Source: Firmicutes bacterium CAG:145
Lineage (GTDB): Bacteria > Bacillota > Clostridia > Peptostreptococcales > Anaerovoracaceae
Direction: 5' to 3'
Assembly (NCBI GenBank): GCA_000435715.1
Contig: FR882601.1
Coordinates: 60,841-124,840 of the forward strand
Length of the DNA: 64,000 nt
Shown: one piece after another, positions 33,922 to 42,977 of the stretch
Layout of the letters: every line of letters starts with the position of its first letter
Numbering within the stretch: the stretch's first letter is position 1
Made by a program: the position numbers and the translations under genes
Notes under the pieces: model-generated
Database searches by the model: none
The model's input: only the letters and a program-made list of their open reading frames with translations
Told to the model about the DNA's origin: nothing

Positions 33922-34449
33922 TTGACTAAGCGAATTTCGACAGAAGAGATAGACAAGCTGTACAGAGAGTGGAACACGCCTGAAAAGGTAAAAGCTCATT
34001 GCAGGGCCGTTTCCGATGTAGCAGTAAAATTAGGCCGAGAATTGAACAGATGCGGCTACAGCCTGGATATAGATCTCATAAGGGGAGCCGGGCTCGTTCA
34101 TGATGTGGCCAGGACAAAGGAGCGCCATGATCTGATAGGATATGAGATTTTAAACGACATGGGATACCGGGACGAGGCTGAAATAGTAAAAGTACACATG
34201 AGATATCCTAAGTTTAACGATGTGGAAAGGCTTAATGAATGTGACATGGTCTGCCTGGCCGACAGGCTTGTAAAAGAGGATAAGTATGTCGGATTAGATG
34301 AACGTTTTGACTATATCCTTGAAAAAGCTAAGGATTCTCAGAAAGCAGTAGAACAAATACTTAAAAACAAAGAGGAAATACGATTGCTGATAGACCGGAT
34401 AGAAAAAGTCATAGGAATCAGTTTGGACAGGCTCTTTGAAGGAGGATGA
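33922..34449 (+). CDS. HD-domain phosphohydrolase-like protein
   Basis: 175 residues from a TTG at 33922, six bases after AGAAGGTG; the GTG at 33913 sits inside that site. The HD signature is HCRAVSDVAVKLG, then GLVHDVARTKERHDLIG (His-Asp pair) and a later KVHMRYPKF. HD proteins of this size act on nucleotides or phosphomonoesters; the substrate is unknown. It is coupled to the next radical SAM gene, whose ribosome site lies within its last codons. Confidence 0.82.
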   Translation: MTKRISTEEIDKLYREWNTPEKVKAHCRAVSDVAVKLGRELNRCGYSLDIDLIRGAGLVHDVARTKERHDLIGYEILNDMGYRDEAEIVKVHMRYPKFNDVERLNECDMVCLADRLVKEDKYVGLDERFDYILEKAKDSQKAVEQILKNKEEIRLLIDRIEKVIGISLDRLFEGG

Positions 34450-34450
34450 A

Positions 34451-36304
34451 ATGGAGTTTGAAAAAAGACTCGATAAAATATTGAAACAAGTTGAAAAACC
34501 GGGACGTTATATAGGCGGAGAAGTAAACTCCGTTAAAAAAGAAGCAGAAGAACGTCTCGCCTTTGCTTTTCCGGATCTGTACGAGATAGGCATGTCTTAT
34601 CTGGGAATGCAGATACTTTATAATGCGGTGAACGAGATTGATGACTTAAGCTGCGAAAGAGTATTCTCACCTGCTCCCGATATGGAAAAACTGATGAGAG
34701 ACGAAGAGTTTCCCCTGTTTACGCTGGAGAACAAGACGCCTTTAAAGGACATGGAAATGATAGGGTTCACCCTCCAATATGAGATGTCCTATGCCACTAT
34801 TCTCAATATGCTTGAATTAGCCAAAATACCGCTGTACTCTGATCAGAGAGACGACAGCTTTCCTATAATAGCTGCCGGAGGTCCCTGCGCCTTTAACCCG
34901 GAGCCTCTGGCCGACTTCATAGATATTTTCCTGATAGGCGATGGAGAAGAACTGCTTCCCAAGATAATGCAGCTTCATCTGAACTGCAGAAAAGAGGGAC
35001 TGACGAAAAAGGAATTCTTAGAGAAAGCCGCCGCCATGACGGGAGTATATGTTCCCGAATTTTACAGGCCTGAATACGGCACGGACGGAACTATAAAAGG
35101 TGTATATAAGCTCAATGAGTCTGCGCCCGATATTGTTCAAAGATACATATTGCCGGAAACAGAGAATGTTCAGTTTCCGGTAAAACCTGTAATACCGATG
35201 GTAGAAGCCGTACATGACAGAGCAGTCGTAGAGACTTTCAGAGGATGTACAAGAGGCTGCAGATTCTGTCAGGCAGGGATGATATACAGACCTGTCAGAG
35301 AGAGAAGCAAAGAAAAAATAATGGAACTGGCTAAAATGCAGATTGAAGCCACCGGTAATGACGAACTTTCCCTGCTTTCCCTGTCTACCAGCGATCATTC
35401 TCAGTTTGAAGAACTGACTATGGAGCTGATGGATTACTGCAAAGCTAATAACGTTTCTCTTTCCCTGCCTTCTCTTCGCATAGATAAATTTGCTTTTGAC
35501 GTCTTAGGCAGAATACAGGAATACAAAAAATCCGGTCTAACTTATGCTCCGGAAGCGGGAAGTCAGAGACTCAGAGACGTGATAAACAAAGGAGTCACGG
35601 CAGAAGATATATATACTTCGGTGGAGCAGGCCATATCTTTAGGATGGCGTCATATCAAACTATACTTTATGATAGGCCTTCCTACCGAGACGGAAGAGGA
35701 TCTGGACGGTATTTCCGAAATCGCAGCAAATATAATAGAGATAAATAAGAAGTATAACGGTCCTAAAGGAGGCAGATTCAGGCTTACTGTGAGCGTATCA
35801 AATTTCGTTCCAAAAGCAGATACACCTTTCCAATGGGAAAGGCAGAATACTCCCCAGGAGTTCATGGAAAAGCACAGGTATTTAGAAAAAAAGCTGAAGA
35901 TAAAAGGTGTAACTTTTAATTACCATGACAGTTTCACCAGCGTATGCGAGGCCGTACTGGCAAGAGGAGACAGGCGAGTAGGAAAGGCCATTGCCTTGGC
36001 GCACGCTTACGGCTGCCGTTTGGACGGGTGGACAGAGCATTTTTATCCTGAAAAGTGGAAGAAGGCATTCGAAGAAAGCGGAGCCACTCCCGAATTTTAT
36101 GCTTTCAGAGAAAGACGTCAGGACGAGGTGCTGCCGTGGGATCATATAAGCTGTGGAGTCAGCAAGAGTTTTCTCGCTCTCGAACGCGAAAAGAGCTATA
36201 GAGAAGAAACTACCAAGGACTGCAGAGACGGCTGCCGCGGATGCGGAATAAACAAGATAGTAGAATGTAAGGCGGGAGGAAATTTATGTCCGAGAGATAT
36301 GTGA
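34451..36304 (+). CDS. B12-binding-like radical SAM protein (TIGR03960 type)
   Basis: 617 residues from the ATG at 34451 after GAAGGAGGA. An N-terminal cobalamin-binding-like Rossmann region (FAFPDLYEIGMSYLGMQILY) precedes the radical SAM core with cluster cysteines in GCTRGCRFCQAG and downstream GLPTETEEDL. A C-terminal region rich in cysteines (CRDGCRGCGINKIVECKAGG, quoted in part) may bind a second cluster. The protein is regularly encoded with the TIGR03936 partner that overlaps it by 19 bases; the pair is commonly near rplU-rpmA-obgE in Clostridia. The modification is uncharacterised; RNA or ribosome modification is a guess from context. Confidence 0.88.
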   Translation: MEFEKRLDKILKQVEKPGRYIGGEVNSVKKEAEERLAFAFPDLYEIGMSYLGMQILYNAVNEIDDLSCERVFSPAPDMEKLMRDEEFPLFTLENKTPLKDMEMIGFTLQYEMSYATILNMLELAKIPLYSDQRDDSFPIIAAGGPCAFNPEPLADFIDIFLIGDGEELLPKIMQLHLNCRKEGLTKKEFLEKAAAMTGVYVPEFYRPEYGTDGTIKGVYKLNESAPDIVQRYILPETENVQFPVKPVIPMVEAVHDRAVVETFRGCTRGCRFCQAGMIYRPVRERSKEKIMELAKMQIEATGNDELSLLSLSTSDHSQFEELTMELMDYCKANNVSLSLPSLRIDKFAFDVLGRIQEYKKSGLTYAPEAGSQRLRDVINKGVTAEDIYTSVEQAISLGWRHIKLYFMIGLPTETEEDLDGISEIAANIIEINKKYNGPKGGRFRLTVSVSNFVPKADTPFQWERQNTPQEFMEKHRYLEKKLKIKGVTFNYHDSFTSVCEAVLARGDRRVGKAIALAHAYGCRLDGWTEHFYPEKWKKAFEESGATPEFYAFRERRQDEVLPWDHISCGVSKSFLALEREKSYREETTKDCRDGCRGCGINKIVECKAGGNLCPRDM

Positions 36305-36966
36305 TTAAATTCAGCAAAGGCGGATATGCCAAATATACATCTCATCTGGATCTGCTCAGGTTCTTTAAGAGAGCTTTCCGCAAAACGGGGGTAGATCTCA
36401 AATATTCCCAGGGATTTAATCCCCATCCCAAACTGAGCTTTGCTCAGCCGTTGTCCTTAGGATATCTTGGAGATAACGAACTTGTGGAGTTTGAGACAAA
36501 TACCTGCCAAGATCCCAGGGAACTTGAGAATATTCTTAAGAATGAGATGCCAAAGGGTCTTGACATCAAGTGGTGCGGGAGACTTGAAGAGTCTGTGAAA
36601 TCACTGGCTGCCGAGGCGCAGAAGGCCGAATATGAGATAATAATACCTGTCTGTATAAAGCAGGAGGATCTCGAAAAGGCTCTAAGCGGATATCTTGCGC
36701 AGGAACAGATTGTCGCCATGAAGAGACGTAAAAAAGACAAGAAGATGATTGAAGTAGATATAAAGGGTAAGATAAGAGATCTGACCGGAAAGTCAAGAGA
36801 AGAAAATATCGCCCTTTCCATGGTCTTAGACTGCGGAAGCGCTTCCAATCTCAGCCCGGAGCTGGTCATATCGTCCTTTTGCAGTTTTGCTATGATAGAT
36901 GTGCCTCGATACATGATGGAAGTAAGGCGGAAAAAGATAATATTTTACAATAATTTACAATTTTAG
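36286..36966 (+). CDS. Radical SAM-linked protein (DUF2344 / TIGR03936)
   Basis: 226 residues. The family start is clear: YVIKFSKGGYAKYTSHLDLLRFFKRAFRKTG (quoted in part) followed by SQGFNPHPKLSFAQPLSLG. It has no cluster cysteines of its own and is thought to be the partner of the upstream radical SAM enzyme, possibly a substrate-binding subunit; in other genomes the two are fused. A 19-base overlap shows tight coupling. Function is not established. Confidence 0.88.
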   Translation: MSERYVIKFSKGGYAKYTSHLDLLRFFKRAFRKTGVDLKYSQGFNPHPKLSFAQPLSLGYLGDNELVEFETNTCQDPRELENILKNEMPKGLDIKWCGRLEESVKSLAAEAQKAEYEIIIPVCIKQEDLEKALSGYLAQEQIVAMKRRKKDKKMIEVDIKGKIRDLTGKSREENIALSMVLDCGSASNLSPELVISSFCSFAMIDVPRYMMEVRRKKIIFYNNLQF

Positions 36967-36968
36967 CA

Positions 36969-36997
36969 TTGACACACCCATTTTTTTGAAGTAAAAT
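36969..36997 (+). promoter_or_regulatory. Promoter of the ComEA-like gene
   Basis: TTGACA at 36969-36974 and TAAAAT at 36992-36997 with a 17-base spacer, starting three bases after the previous stop. Confidence 0.8.
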
Positions 36998-37022
36998 TCT
37001 GGTAAAAGGGGTGCAAGAAAAT

Positions 37023-37667
37023 ATGAGAAAATTAAAAGACATCAGGAGCATAGATGACTTGAAAGAATTTATTCTCCTGAACAAAGAAACGATCAAAAAG
37101 GCAGCCCTGCCCATTACGGTAGCGGCTGCCCTTTTATTTTTCTGGGCTTTTGGAGGTGAGAAAAAAGAAGAGATCAAAGAGAGCCAATCGCCGGCCGAGA
37201 CGAAGGAGCAGGCAGAGAGTACAGAAGAAGATAAAGGAGGAGACATATATGTTGATATAAGCGGATGTGTGAAAGAACCGGGAGTATATCAGGTTTCTGT
37301 GGGAACCAGAATATTTCAAGTGATAGAAGAGGCGGGAGGCATAACAGACGGGGCGGATATCAGCTCCGTCAACAGAGCAGAGGAGGTTACAGACGGCCAG
37401 AAGATAGTGATATATTCTAAAGAGGATATTTCACAAGAAGGCGAAGCCTCTGAAAGTTACGCTCAGACCGCCGAGGACAAGGTAAATATAAACAAAGCCG
37501 ATTCTTCAAAACTTCAGACAGTTCCGGGCATAGGTCCTGCTACTGCTCAGAAGATAATAGAATACAGAGAAAAAAACGGACGTTTTTCTTCTATCGATGA
37601 TCTGAAAAATGTCAGCGGCATAGGCGATAAAACTCTTGAAAATATGCGGGAATACATAACTGTATAA
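37023..37667 (+). CDS. ComEA-like membrane-anchored DNA-binding protein (SLBB + helix-hairpin-helix)
   Basis: 214 residues from the ATG at 37023, nine bases after GGGGTG. One membrane helix (about residues 25-45), an acidic linker, an SLBB domain (DIYVDISGCVKEPGVYQV) and two C-terminal helix-hairpin-helix motifs (VPGIGPATAQKIIEYREKNG and VSGIGDKTLENM). ComEA proteins hold double-stranded DNA at the outer membrane face for uptake during transformation. No comEB or comEC follows here, so competence cannot be concluded from this window. Confidence 0.9.
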   Translation: MRKLKDIRSIDDLKEFILLNKETIKKAALPITVAAALLFFWAFGGEKKEEIKESQSPAETKEQAESTEEDKGGDIYVDISGCVKEPGVYQVSVGTRIFQVIEEAGGITDGADISSVNRAEEVTDGQKIVIYSKEDISQEGEASESYAQTAEDKVNINKADSSKLQTVPGIGPATAQKIIEYREKNGRFSSIDDLKNVSGIGDKTLENMREYITV

Positions 37668-37707
37668 TATTTTCCAATTCGGCAAACAATAGTCACGAGG
37701 TGATTAT

Positions 37708-38172
37708 ATGTTTACTAAAAAGAAAAATTACAGGACCTTTATATACACTGCTCTTGTTATAACGCTTTGTCTTCTGATAATAGCGCTGCTCTGGCCAAAA
37801 GATCAACAGTCTGGCGATCAGAGAGTAAATGCTCAGACTCAGACGCAAGAGGACCAGAGAGAAGATGTGAAGACTCCGCAAGATAAAGATGAGGATAACG
37901 GCGATAAGCAAGCGGAAGCATCCGGGGAGACGGAGCAGGATGACAAAAAGCCTGACATCAGTGAAGAAGCACAATCATATTATGTAGTTAGGAAAGACGG
38001 CAGTCAGATTTGTGTATATTTTTCCAGCGGCAGCGGAAGTGAGGTAAAGCTTGAGACTACCGATATTCTTTACGATCTGCTTCCCCTCGATGACCAGAAA
38101 GCCTTTGAGGAAGGTGTAAAGGTGAATACCCAGGAGGAGCTGGCTGCTCTCTTACAAGATTTTGAAAGTTAG
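37708..38172 (+). CDS. BofC-like membrane protein preceding spoIVB
   Basis: 154 residues. One N-terminal membrane helix (about 10-31), a highly charged Gln/Asp/Glu-rich spacer (34-92) and a compact C-terminal unit: YYVVRKDGSQICVYF, TDILYDLLPLDDQKAFEEG, then VNTQEELAALLQDF. The last part resembles the C-terminal domain of BofC, a forespore protein that restrains the SpoIVB protease. It ends 11 bases before spoIVB, which supports that role. The match is from memory of the family pattern and is moderate; the BofC N-terminal domain is absent. Confidence 0.65.
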   Translation: MFTKKKNYRTFIYTALVITLCLLIIALLWPKDQQSGDQRVNAQTQTQEDQREDVKTPQDKDEDNGDKQAEASGETEQDDKKPDISEEAQSYYVVRKDGSQICVYFSSGSGSEVKLETTDILYDLLPLDDQKAFEEGVKVNTQEELAALLQDFES

Positions 38173-38183
38173 AGGCGGATTTG

Positions 38184-39248
38184 ATGAAGAAAAACGTAAA
38201 AAAGGCTCTGATCCTGTTTTGCCTTACCATAGGCTTTATAGGAGCTTTCGGCCTTATTTCGGATCATTTTAACAAATCGGAAGAAGCAGTAGAAGTAGTC
38301 AGTGAAAAAGTCCTGGTTCCCGGAGGCCAGTCGGTGGGTATCAGGATGAACGTTAAAGGCGTACTGGTGGTAGGACTGGAAGAGATAGAGACAGAGAACA
38401 GTGTGGTCAGCCCGGGGTATGACGCAGGGCTGCAGATAGGTGATATAATCCTGTCCGTAAACGGACAGGAGGTATATTACGCTGACGAGGTGACTTCCAT
38501 AGTTGAAAAAGCTGAGGGTTCTGTAAAAGTACAGGTTTCCAGAAAAGATGAGATACATGATTATACCGTAGAACCGGTAAAGGAGTACGGCAGCGGACAG
38601 CAGAAGATAGGAGTATGGGTAAAGGAAAAGATCGCAGGCATAGGAACTCTGTCCTTTTATGACCCGGATACCAATGTATTTGCGGCTTTAGGCCATGGCA
38701 TATACGAGAGCAAAACAGAAACTCTGCTGGAAGCCGGAGACGGAAAGCTTTTGAGAACCGAAGTCAAGTCTATCAAAGAAGGAGAAGCAGGTGTTCCCGG
38801 AGAAATAAGAGGGATATTTTACGAATATGAACTTCCCCTGGGTGAAGTAAAGAAAAACTGTGAATACGGTATATATTCCATTGGAACAAACAAAGATGAA
38901 CTGAATATGGCCGAACCCATGATAATGGCTACGCAGGATCAGATAGAGAAAGGCCCCGCTTATATACTCACCACCATAGATGGAGATAAGGTAGAGAAGT
39001 TTGAGATCAATATAAGCAAGGTAAACAGACAGCGTGAAGCAGGCAGCAAAGGTCTGGAGATAGAAGTTACCGATAAAAGGCTTCTTGCATACTGCGGAGG
39101 CATCGTTCAGGGAATGAGCGGAAGCCCTATAATACAGAATAACAGAATAATCGGGGCAGTAACCCATGTTTTTGTAAATAATCCCACAAAGGGCTATGGT
39201 ATTTTTGCTGAGTGGATGGTAGAAGAAGGAAGAACTTTGGCTAAGTAA
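38184..39248 (+). CDS. spoIVB: SpoIVB peptidase
   Basis: 354 residues from the ATG at 38184 (a TTG directly before it is an alternative). One N-terminal membrane helix, a PDZ domain (about 90-145; SPGYDAGLQIGDIILSVNGQ) and a C-terminal S55 serine protease domain with the histidine in AALGHGI and the serine in VQGMSGSPIIQ. SpoIVB is made in the forespore, crosses into the intermembrane space and cuts SpoIVFA to activate pro-sigma-K processing. It lies directly before spo0A, the conserved order in spore-formers. Confidence 0.95.
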   Translation: MKKNVKKALILFCLTIGFIGAFGLISDHFNKSEEAVEVVSEKVLVPGGQSVGIRMNVKGVLVVGLEEIETENSVVSPGYDAGLQIGDIILSVNGQEVYYADEVTSIVEKAEGSVKVQVSRKDEIHDYTVEPVKEYGSGQQKIGVWVKEKIAGIGTLSFYDPDTNVFAALGHGIYESKTETLLEAGDGKLLRTEVKSIKEGEAGVPGEIRGIFYEYELPLGEVKKNCEYGIYSIGTNKDELNMAEPMIMATQDQIEKGPAYILTTIDGDKVEKFEINISKVNRQREAGSKGLEIEVTDKRLLAYCGGIVQGMSGSPIIQNNRIIGAVTHVFVNNPTKGYGIFAEWMVEEGRTLAK

Positions 39249-39391
39249 AGCACAAAATATAGTATAACGTCGAAATGAGTAACAATTTGAATGAAATTAA
39301 TTTACCAAAATTTGAGAAATTATATTAAACTTAGAGAAAATAATGAAAAAGTTTGACAAAAAAGAAAGCTTTGTGTGTACAGGAGGAAAAA

Positions 39392-40204
39392 ATGAAAAAA
39401 ATCAAAGTTGGAGTAGTAGATGATAATTTGGACTTTTGTGAAGTCGTAAGGGACTATCTTAAAAAACAGGAAAATATAGATGTCCTTTTTACGGCGCCTG
39501 ACGGAGTGAAGGCAATGGAGTACCTCAAGACAGAAGATCATTGTCCCGACATACTGATCTTGGATCTCATCATGCCGCATATGGATGGATTCGGTGTTTT
39601 AGAAGCGCTGAACAGCGCCGAACTCAAGAAATATCCGAGAGTAATAATCGCTTCCGCCATAGGTCAGGATTCTATGATACAAAAATCCATGGCGTTGGGA
39701 GCACAGTATTATCTGGTAAAGCCGGTTAATCTGAGCCTGCTGGTAAAGAGAATAAATCAGCTAAGCGACGCTCTGTACGGAGGGATACAAGGAGACGAGG
39801 CCAATTCCAATCTCCGCAAATCTCTGGTTATGAAAGAATCATTACTTAACAACGATTTGGAAATAGATATAACGAATTTGATACATGAAGTAGGAGTACC
39901 TGCACATATAAAGGGATATCAATACCTCAGAGACGCCATAACTCTGGTAGTGAACAATATGGATTACTTAAGCGCTGTGACGAAGGAACTTTATCCGGCC
40001 ATCGCCAAGATGAACAACACTACTCCAAGCCGTGTAGAGAGAGCCATTCGCCACGCTATAGAGATCGCCTGGAACAGAGGTAAACTTGAAACATTGGATT
40101 CTCTGTTTGGATATACGGTAAAGACTGACAAAGGCAAGCCTACCAACAGCGAGTTCATCGCTATAATTGCAGATAAGCTAAGACTTGAAAGAAAAGTGGG
40201 ATAA
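39392..40204 (+). CDS. spo0A: Sporulation master regulator Spo0A
   Basis: 270 residues from the ATG at 39392 after AGGAGG. The receiver domain shows the acid pair VVDDN, the phosphoacceptor in [14 protein letters not shown] and the lysine in YLVKPVN. The C-terminal Spo0A DNA-binding domain is diagnostic ([39 protein letters not shown]). Phosphorylated Spo0A binds TGTCGAA-type boxes and starts sporulation. A one-mismatch box, CGTCGAA, occurs at 39268-39274 in the 144-base upstream gap, suggesting possible autoregulation. I found no convincing sigma-A or sigma-H promoter there. Confidence 0.97.
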   Translation: MKKIKVGVVDDNLDFCEVVRDYLKKQENIDVLFTAPDGVKAMEYLKTEDHCPDILILDLIMPHMDGFGVLEALNSAELKKYPRVIIASAIGQDSMIQKSMALGAQYYLVKPVNLSLLVKRINQLSDALYGGIQGDEANSNLRKSLVMKESLLNNDLEIDITNLIHEVGVPAHIKGYQYLRDAITLVVNNMDYLSAVTKELYPAIAKMNNTTPSRVERAIRHAIEIAWNRGKLETLDSLFGYTVKTDKGKPTNSEFIAIIADKLRLERKVG

Positions 40205-40212
40205 AGGGGATA

Positions 40213-40241
40213 AAAACGCCGGTGATTCGTCACGGCGTTTT
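40213..40241 (+). terminator. spo0A terminator
   Basis: AAAACGCC and GGCGTTTT flank an inner GTGA-TTCG-TCAC hairpin, forming a strong stem that ends in T4. Confidence 0.85.
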
Positions 40242-40283
40242 ATGTTATAAATATATAAAGTACTTATTAAAAGCAATCCTATG

Positions 40284-40312
40284 TTGAAACCTCTGCTCAG
40301 TCATGGTAAAAT
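40284..40312 (+). promoter_or_regulatory. Promoter of the DUF896 gene
   Basis: TTGAAA at 40284-40289 and TAAAAT at 40307-40312 with a 17-base spacer and a TGG extension. Confidence 0.75.
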
Positions 40313-40376
40313 ACTTTTGAAAAGATATGAGTTTTGGTGATCCGCATCGAAGCTTTAAAGATATTAAGGAGAAATC

Positions 40377-40598
40377 ATGATAACACAGGAAAAGATAGAT
40401 AGGATAAACCAGCTTTCTCATAAAAAGAAAAATGAGGGACTTACAGAAGAAGAAAAGCAGGAGCAACAGATTCTGTATAGAGAGTATATAGATGCGTTCA
40501 GAGAAAATCTCAAATTTCAGCTGGATATGATAGAAGTGGTGGAAGAAGGTAAACAGCCGCCGGCGGCAGAAGAAAAGAAGCACCCAGAGAAAAACTGA
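40377..40598 (+). CDS. DUF896 family protein (YnzC-like)
   Basis: 73 residues. The family opening ITQEKIDRINQLSHKKKNEGLTEEEKQEQ (quoted in part) with YREYIDAFRENL marks a small helical-hairpin protein found widely in Firmicutes. In Bacillus one paralogue lies in the SOS-induced yneA operon; the biochemical role is unknown. It is a single-gene unit here, with its own promoter, an AAGGAG site and a terminator, and has no LexA box. Confidence 0.9.
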   Translation: MITQEKIDRINQLSHKKKNEGLTEEEKQEQQILYREYIDAFRENLKFQLDMIEVVEEGKQPPAAEEKKHPEKN

Positions 40599-40639
40599 TT
40601 TGCTTTACATCTGTTTACAAAATAAAAATATATTTATAC

Positions 40640-40676
40640 AGGACCGAAATTCTGACAAGTTTTTCGGTCCTTTTAT
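40640..40676 (+). terminator. Terminator after the DUF896 gene
   Basis: AGGACCGAAA (40640-40649) pairs perfectly with TTTCGGTCCT (40662-40671), followed by a T-rich tail. Confidence 0.9.
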
Positions 40677-40703
40677 TGTAAATTAGAGAAAAGAGAAGAG
40701 TTT

Positions 40704-41285
40704 TTGTCAAAAGGCAGACCGAAAGTTCAGGGGGATCTTTCTGATTTTCTCTTAGATTTTAAGACAAGCATTATTAAAAGGAAAGATGGGGAATTTGCGA
40801 TGGAAGAGAACAGAAGCCGCATCAGGCGGCAGGAAAGAAAAAACAAGAAAAGACGCGAGTATATAATTATAACAGCAGCTGTTTTGGGTCTTATAGCTCT
40901 CAGCAGCGTATTTGCGTCTGCCCGTACAGACGAAGATATAATAAGAGAACTTGTTTCTGCAAGGACAGATACTCTCAGCGGATTTTATGCGGGAGAGATA
41001 GAAAGAGAAGATGCAATAAAAATGATAAATTCTATTGAAGGAGATCATCTCCTAAAAGAAGATCTTCAAAATATAGATCTGTATTTTCAAACTGATATAG
41101 AACAAGTAAAAAAATATTCATTTGAAAAAATATACGTGACTAAGTCAGAAGAAGATATGATATGCGCTGATGTGACCATGGAATGGGAAGCAGAAGGTAT
41201 AGACGGAACAGATTATTTCACTGTGACGTATAACGTGATATGTCAAAAGGATAAAGAGTCCTACAAATTGGTACAATTTTTTTAG
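40704..41285 (+). CDS. Hypothetical single-pass membrane protein
   Basis: 193 residues if the TTG at 40704 is used; an ATG at 40800 gives a 161-residue version but has a weaker ribosome site. The segment before that ATG (RPKVQGDLSDFLLDFKTSI) looks coding and conserved in style, which favours the longer form. A very basic stretch (RIRRQERKNKKRREY) precedes one membrane helix (about 53-69). The outer part is acidic, about 120 residues, with mixed helix and strand (EGIDGTDYFTVTYNVICQK). I do not recognise a family. It lies between a terminator and the iscS promoter, so it may be expressed alone. Confidence 0.65.
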   Translation: MSKGRPKVQGDLSDFLLDFKTSIIKRKDGEFAMEENRSRIRRQERKNKKRREYIIITAAVLGLIALSSVFASARTDEDIIRELVSARTDTLSGFYAGEIEREDAIKMINSIEGDHLLKEDLQNIDLYFQTDIEQVKKYSFEKIYVTKSEEDMICADVTMEWEAEGIDGTDYFTVTYNVICQKDKESYKLVQFF

Positions 41286-41292
41286 CCAAGTG

Positions 41293-41320
41293 TTTAAATT
41301 TTGCGGTTTTTTGGTATAAT
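41293..41320 (+). promoter_or_regulatory. iscS promoter with extended -10
   Basis: TATAAT at 41315-41320 is preceded by TGG; TTTAAA at 41293-41298 is a weak -35 with a 16-base spacer. The perfect -10 with its extension probably compensates. Confidence 0.7.
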
Positions 41321-41354
41321 ATTTAAGATCAAAAATGAAGGAGCACTGACTAAC

Positions 41355-42524
41355 ATGAGAAAAGTTTATTTAGATTATTCGGCAACTACTCCTGTTAAAG
41401 AAGAAGTCTTGAAAGAAATGATTCCTTACTTTACGGAAAAATTCGGAAACCCGTCAAGTTTATATGATATAGGTCTCGAATCAAAAGAAGCTGTGACCCA
41501 TGCGAGAGAGCAGGTAGCAGCTCTTATAAATGCAAAACCGCAGGAGATCTATTTTACTGCCGGCGGAACTGAAGCTGATAACTGGGCTGTTTTCGGTACG
41601 GTAGAAAAGCTGAAGTCAAAGGGAAATCATATTATAACAACTAAGATAGAGCATCACGCGATGCTTCATTCTTGCGCTTTTCTCGAAAAAGAAGGCTGCC
41701 AAATTACTTACCTGGACATAGACCAGGAGGGAAGAATAGATCTGAAACAACTTGAAGATTCGATCACAGATAAAACTGTACTTATAAGCATAATGCTGGT
41801 GAATAACGAGATCGGTACGATTCAGCCTGTCAAAGAGGCGGCGGCCATAGCCAAGAAGCATGGCATATTGTTTCATACCGACGCTGTTCAGGGCCTGGGA
41901 AATGTTCCTATCGGCGTCAAAGATATGGGCGTTGATATGATGTCAGTTTCATCACATAAAATTTACGGTCCCAAGGGATCGGGAGCTCTTTATATCAGAA
42001 AGGGAGTAAATATTGCAAATTACATGCATGGAGGCGGCCAGGAGAGCCGCAGGAGAGCCGGAACAGAAAATCTGGCGGGAATAGTAGGTTTTGGCAAGGC
42101 TGCTGAATTAGCGAGAATCAATTTCGACAGTCACGTCAAACATTGCGCTAAGCTCAGAGACTATTTAAAAGATAGAATCCTGTCAGAGATACCTGATACT
42201 TTCGTAAACGGCGCCATGGAGGGAAGACACCCCGGAAATCTTAACATAACGTTCAAGTACATCGAAGGCGAGTCCATTCTGCTTTTGCTCAATCAGTACG
42301 GAATAAGCGTATCCACAGGTTCGGCCTGTTCTTCAGCCTCACTCGAGCCGTCTCACGTTCTTACAGCTCTTGGAGTCCCTGTAGAGATGATTCATGGTAC
42401 GGTGAGATTTACTGTAGGAGACTTTACCACGAAAGAAGACATCGACTATGTAGTGGATCATCTTAAAACGATAGTTGAAAAACTTAGAGAAATTTCTTCT
42501 GTAAACTCAAAGAAAGGTTGGTAA
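41355..42524 (+). CDS. iscS: Cysteine desulfurase
   Basis: 389 residues from the ATG at 41355 after AAGGAGC. It takes sulfur from cysteine for Fe-S cluster and thio-tRNA synthesis using pyridoxal phosphate. Visible: YLDYSATTPV, TAGGTEADN, IEHHAML, HTDAVQGLG, the PLP lysine in SSHKIYGPKG and the active cysteine loop in STGSACSSASLEPSHVL. It forms a block with iscU and mnmA, the usual Clostridia-type arrangement in which it supplies sulfur to both. No iscR-type repressor gene precedes it. Confidence 0.95.
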   Translation: MRKVYLDYSATTPVKEEVLKEMIPYFTEKFGNPSSLYDIGLESKEAVTHAREQVAALINAKPQEIYFTAGGTEADNWAVFGTVEKLKSKGNHIITTKIEHHAMLHSCAFLEKEGCQITYLDIDQEGRIDLKQLEDSITDKTVLISIMLVNNEIGTIQPVKEAAAIAKKHGILFHTDAVQGLGNVPIGVKDMGVDMMSVSSHKIYGPKGSGALYIRKGVNIANYMHGGGQESRRRAGTENLAGIVGFGKAAELARINFDSHVKHCAKLRDYLKDRILSEIPDTFVNGAMEGRHPGNLNITFKYIEGESILLLLNQYGISVSTGSACSSASLEPSHVLTALGVPVEMIHGTVRFTVGDFTTKEDIDYVVDHLKTIVEKLREISSVNSKKGW

Positions 42525-42530
42525 TGACTT

Positions 42531-42977
42531 ATGGCTTTATATAACGATATAGTAATGGATAACTTTTTAAATCCAAAAAATGTAGGTGAACTGGAAAACC
42601 CCGACGGCACAGGAGTATACGGAAGCCCTGTCTGCGGAGACATGATGCAGATTCAGATAAAAGTAGATGAAAACGACAAGATAACAGACGCCAAGTTTAA
42701 GACGTTCGGATGCGGAAGCGCTATAGCCTCTTCCAGCATGGCCACTTCCATGATAATAGGTAAAAGCGTAGAAGAGGCTCTTGACCTTACCAATAAACAG
42801 ATAATAGATGAGCTTGGGGGTCTGCCTCCTGTAAAAGTTCATTGCTCTGTTTTAGCGGACAAGGCGATAAAAAATGCCATATATGACTATGCTCAGAAAA
42901 ACGGTAAACATTACGCCGCTCTCGAGGGTTACGATCCGGAGGCGGACGAGGATGATGAACATGGTGAAGAAGAATAA
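42531..42977 (+). CDS. iscU: Iron-sulfur cluster scaffold protein IscU/NifU-like
   Basis: 148 residues. The scaffold assembles Fe-S clusters from IscS-derived sulfur. The three ligand cysteines are visible in GSPVCGDMM, KTFGCGSAIASS and VKVHCSVLA. The NPKNVGELENPDG opening is typical of the clostridial NifU-N type. The C-terminal tail is acidic (YDPEADEDDEHGEEE). Its 3' end overlaps the start of mnmA, giving tight coupling. Confidence 0.94.
   Translation: MALYNDIVMDNFLNPKNVGELENPDGTGVYGSPVCGDMMQIQIKVDENDKITDAKFKTFGCGSAIASSSMATSMIIGKSVEEALDLTNKQIIDELGGLPPVKVHCSVLADKAIKNAIYDYAQKNGKHYAALEGYDPEADEDDEHGEEE

Noticed and set aside
39353..39381. spo0A promoter formed by TTGACA at 39353 and TGTACA at 39376
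   Set aside because: The start would fall inside the ribosome site, leaving no leader.
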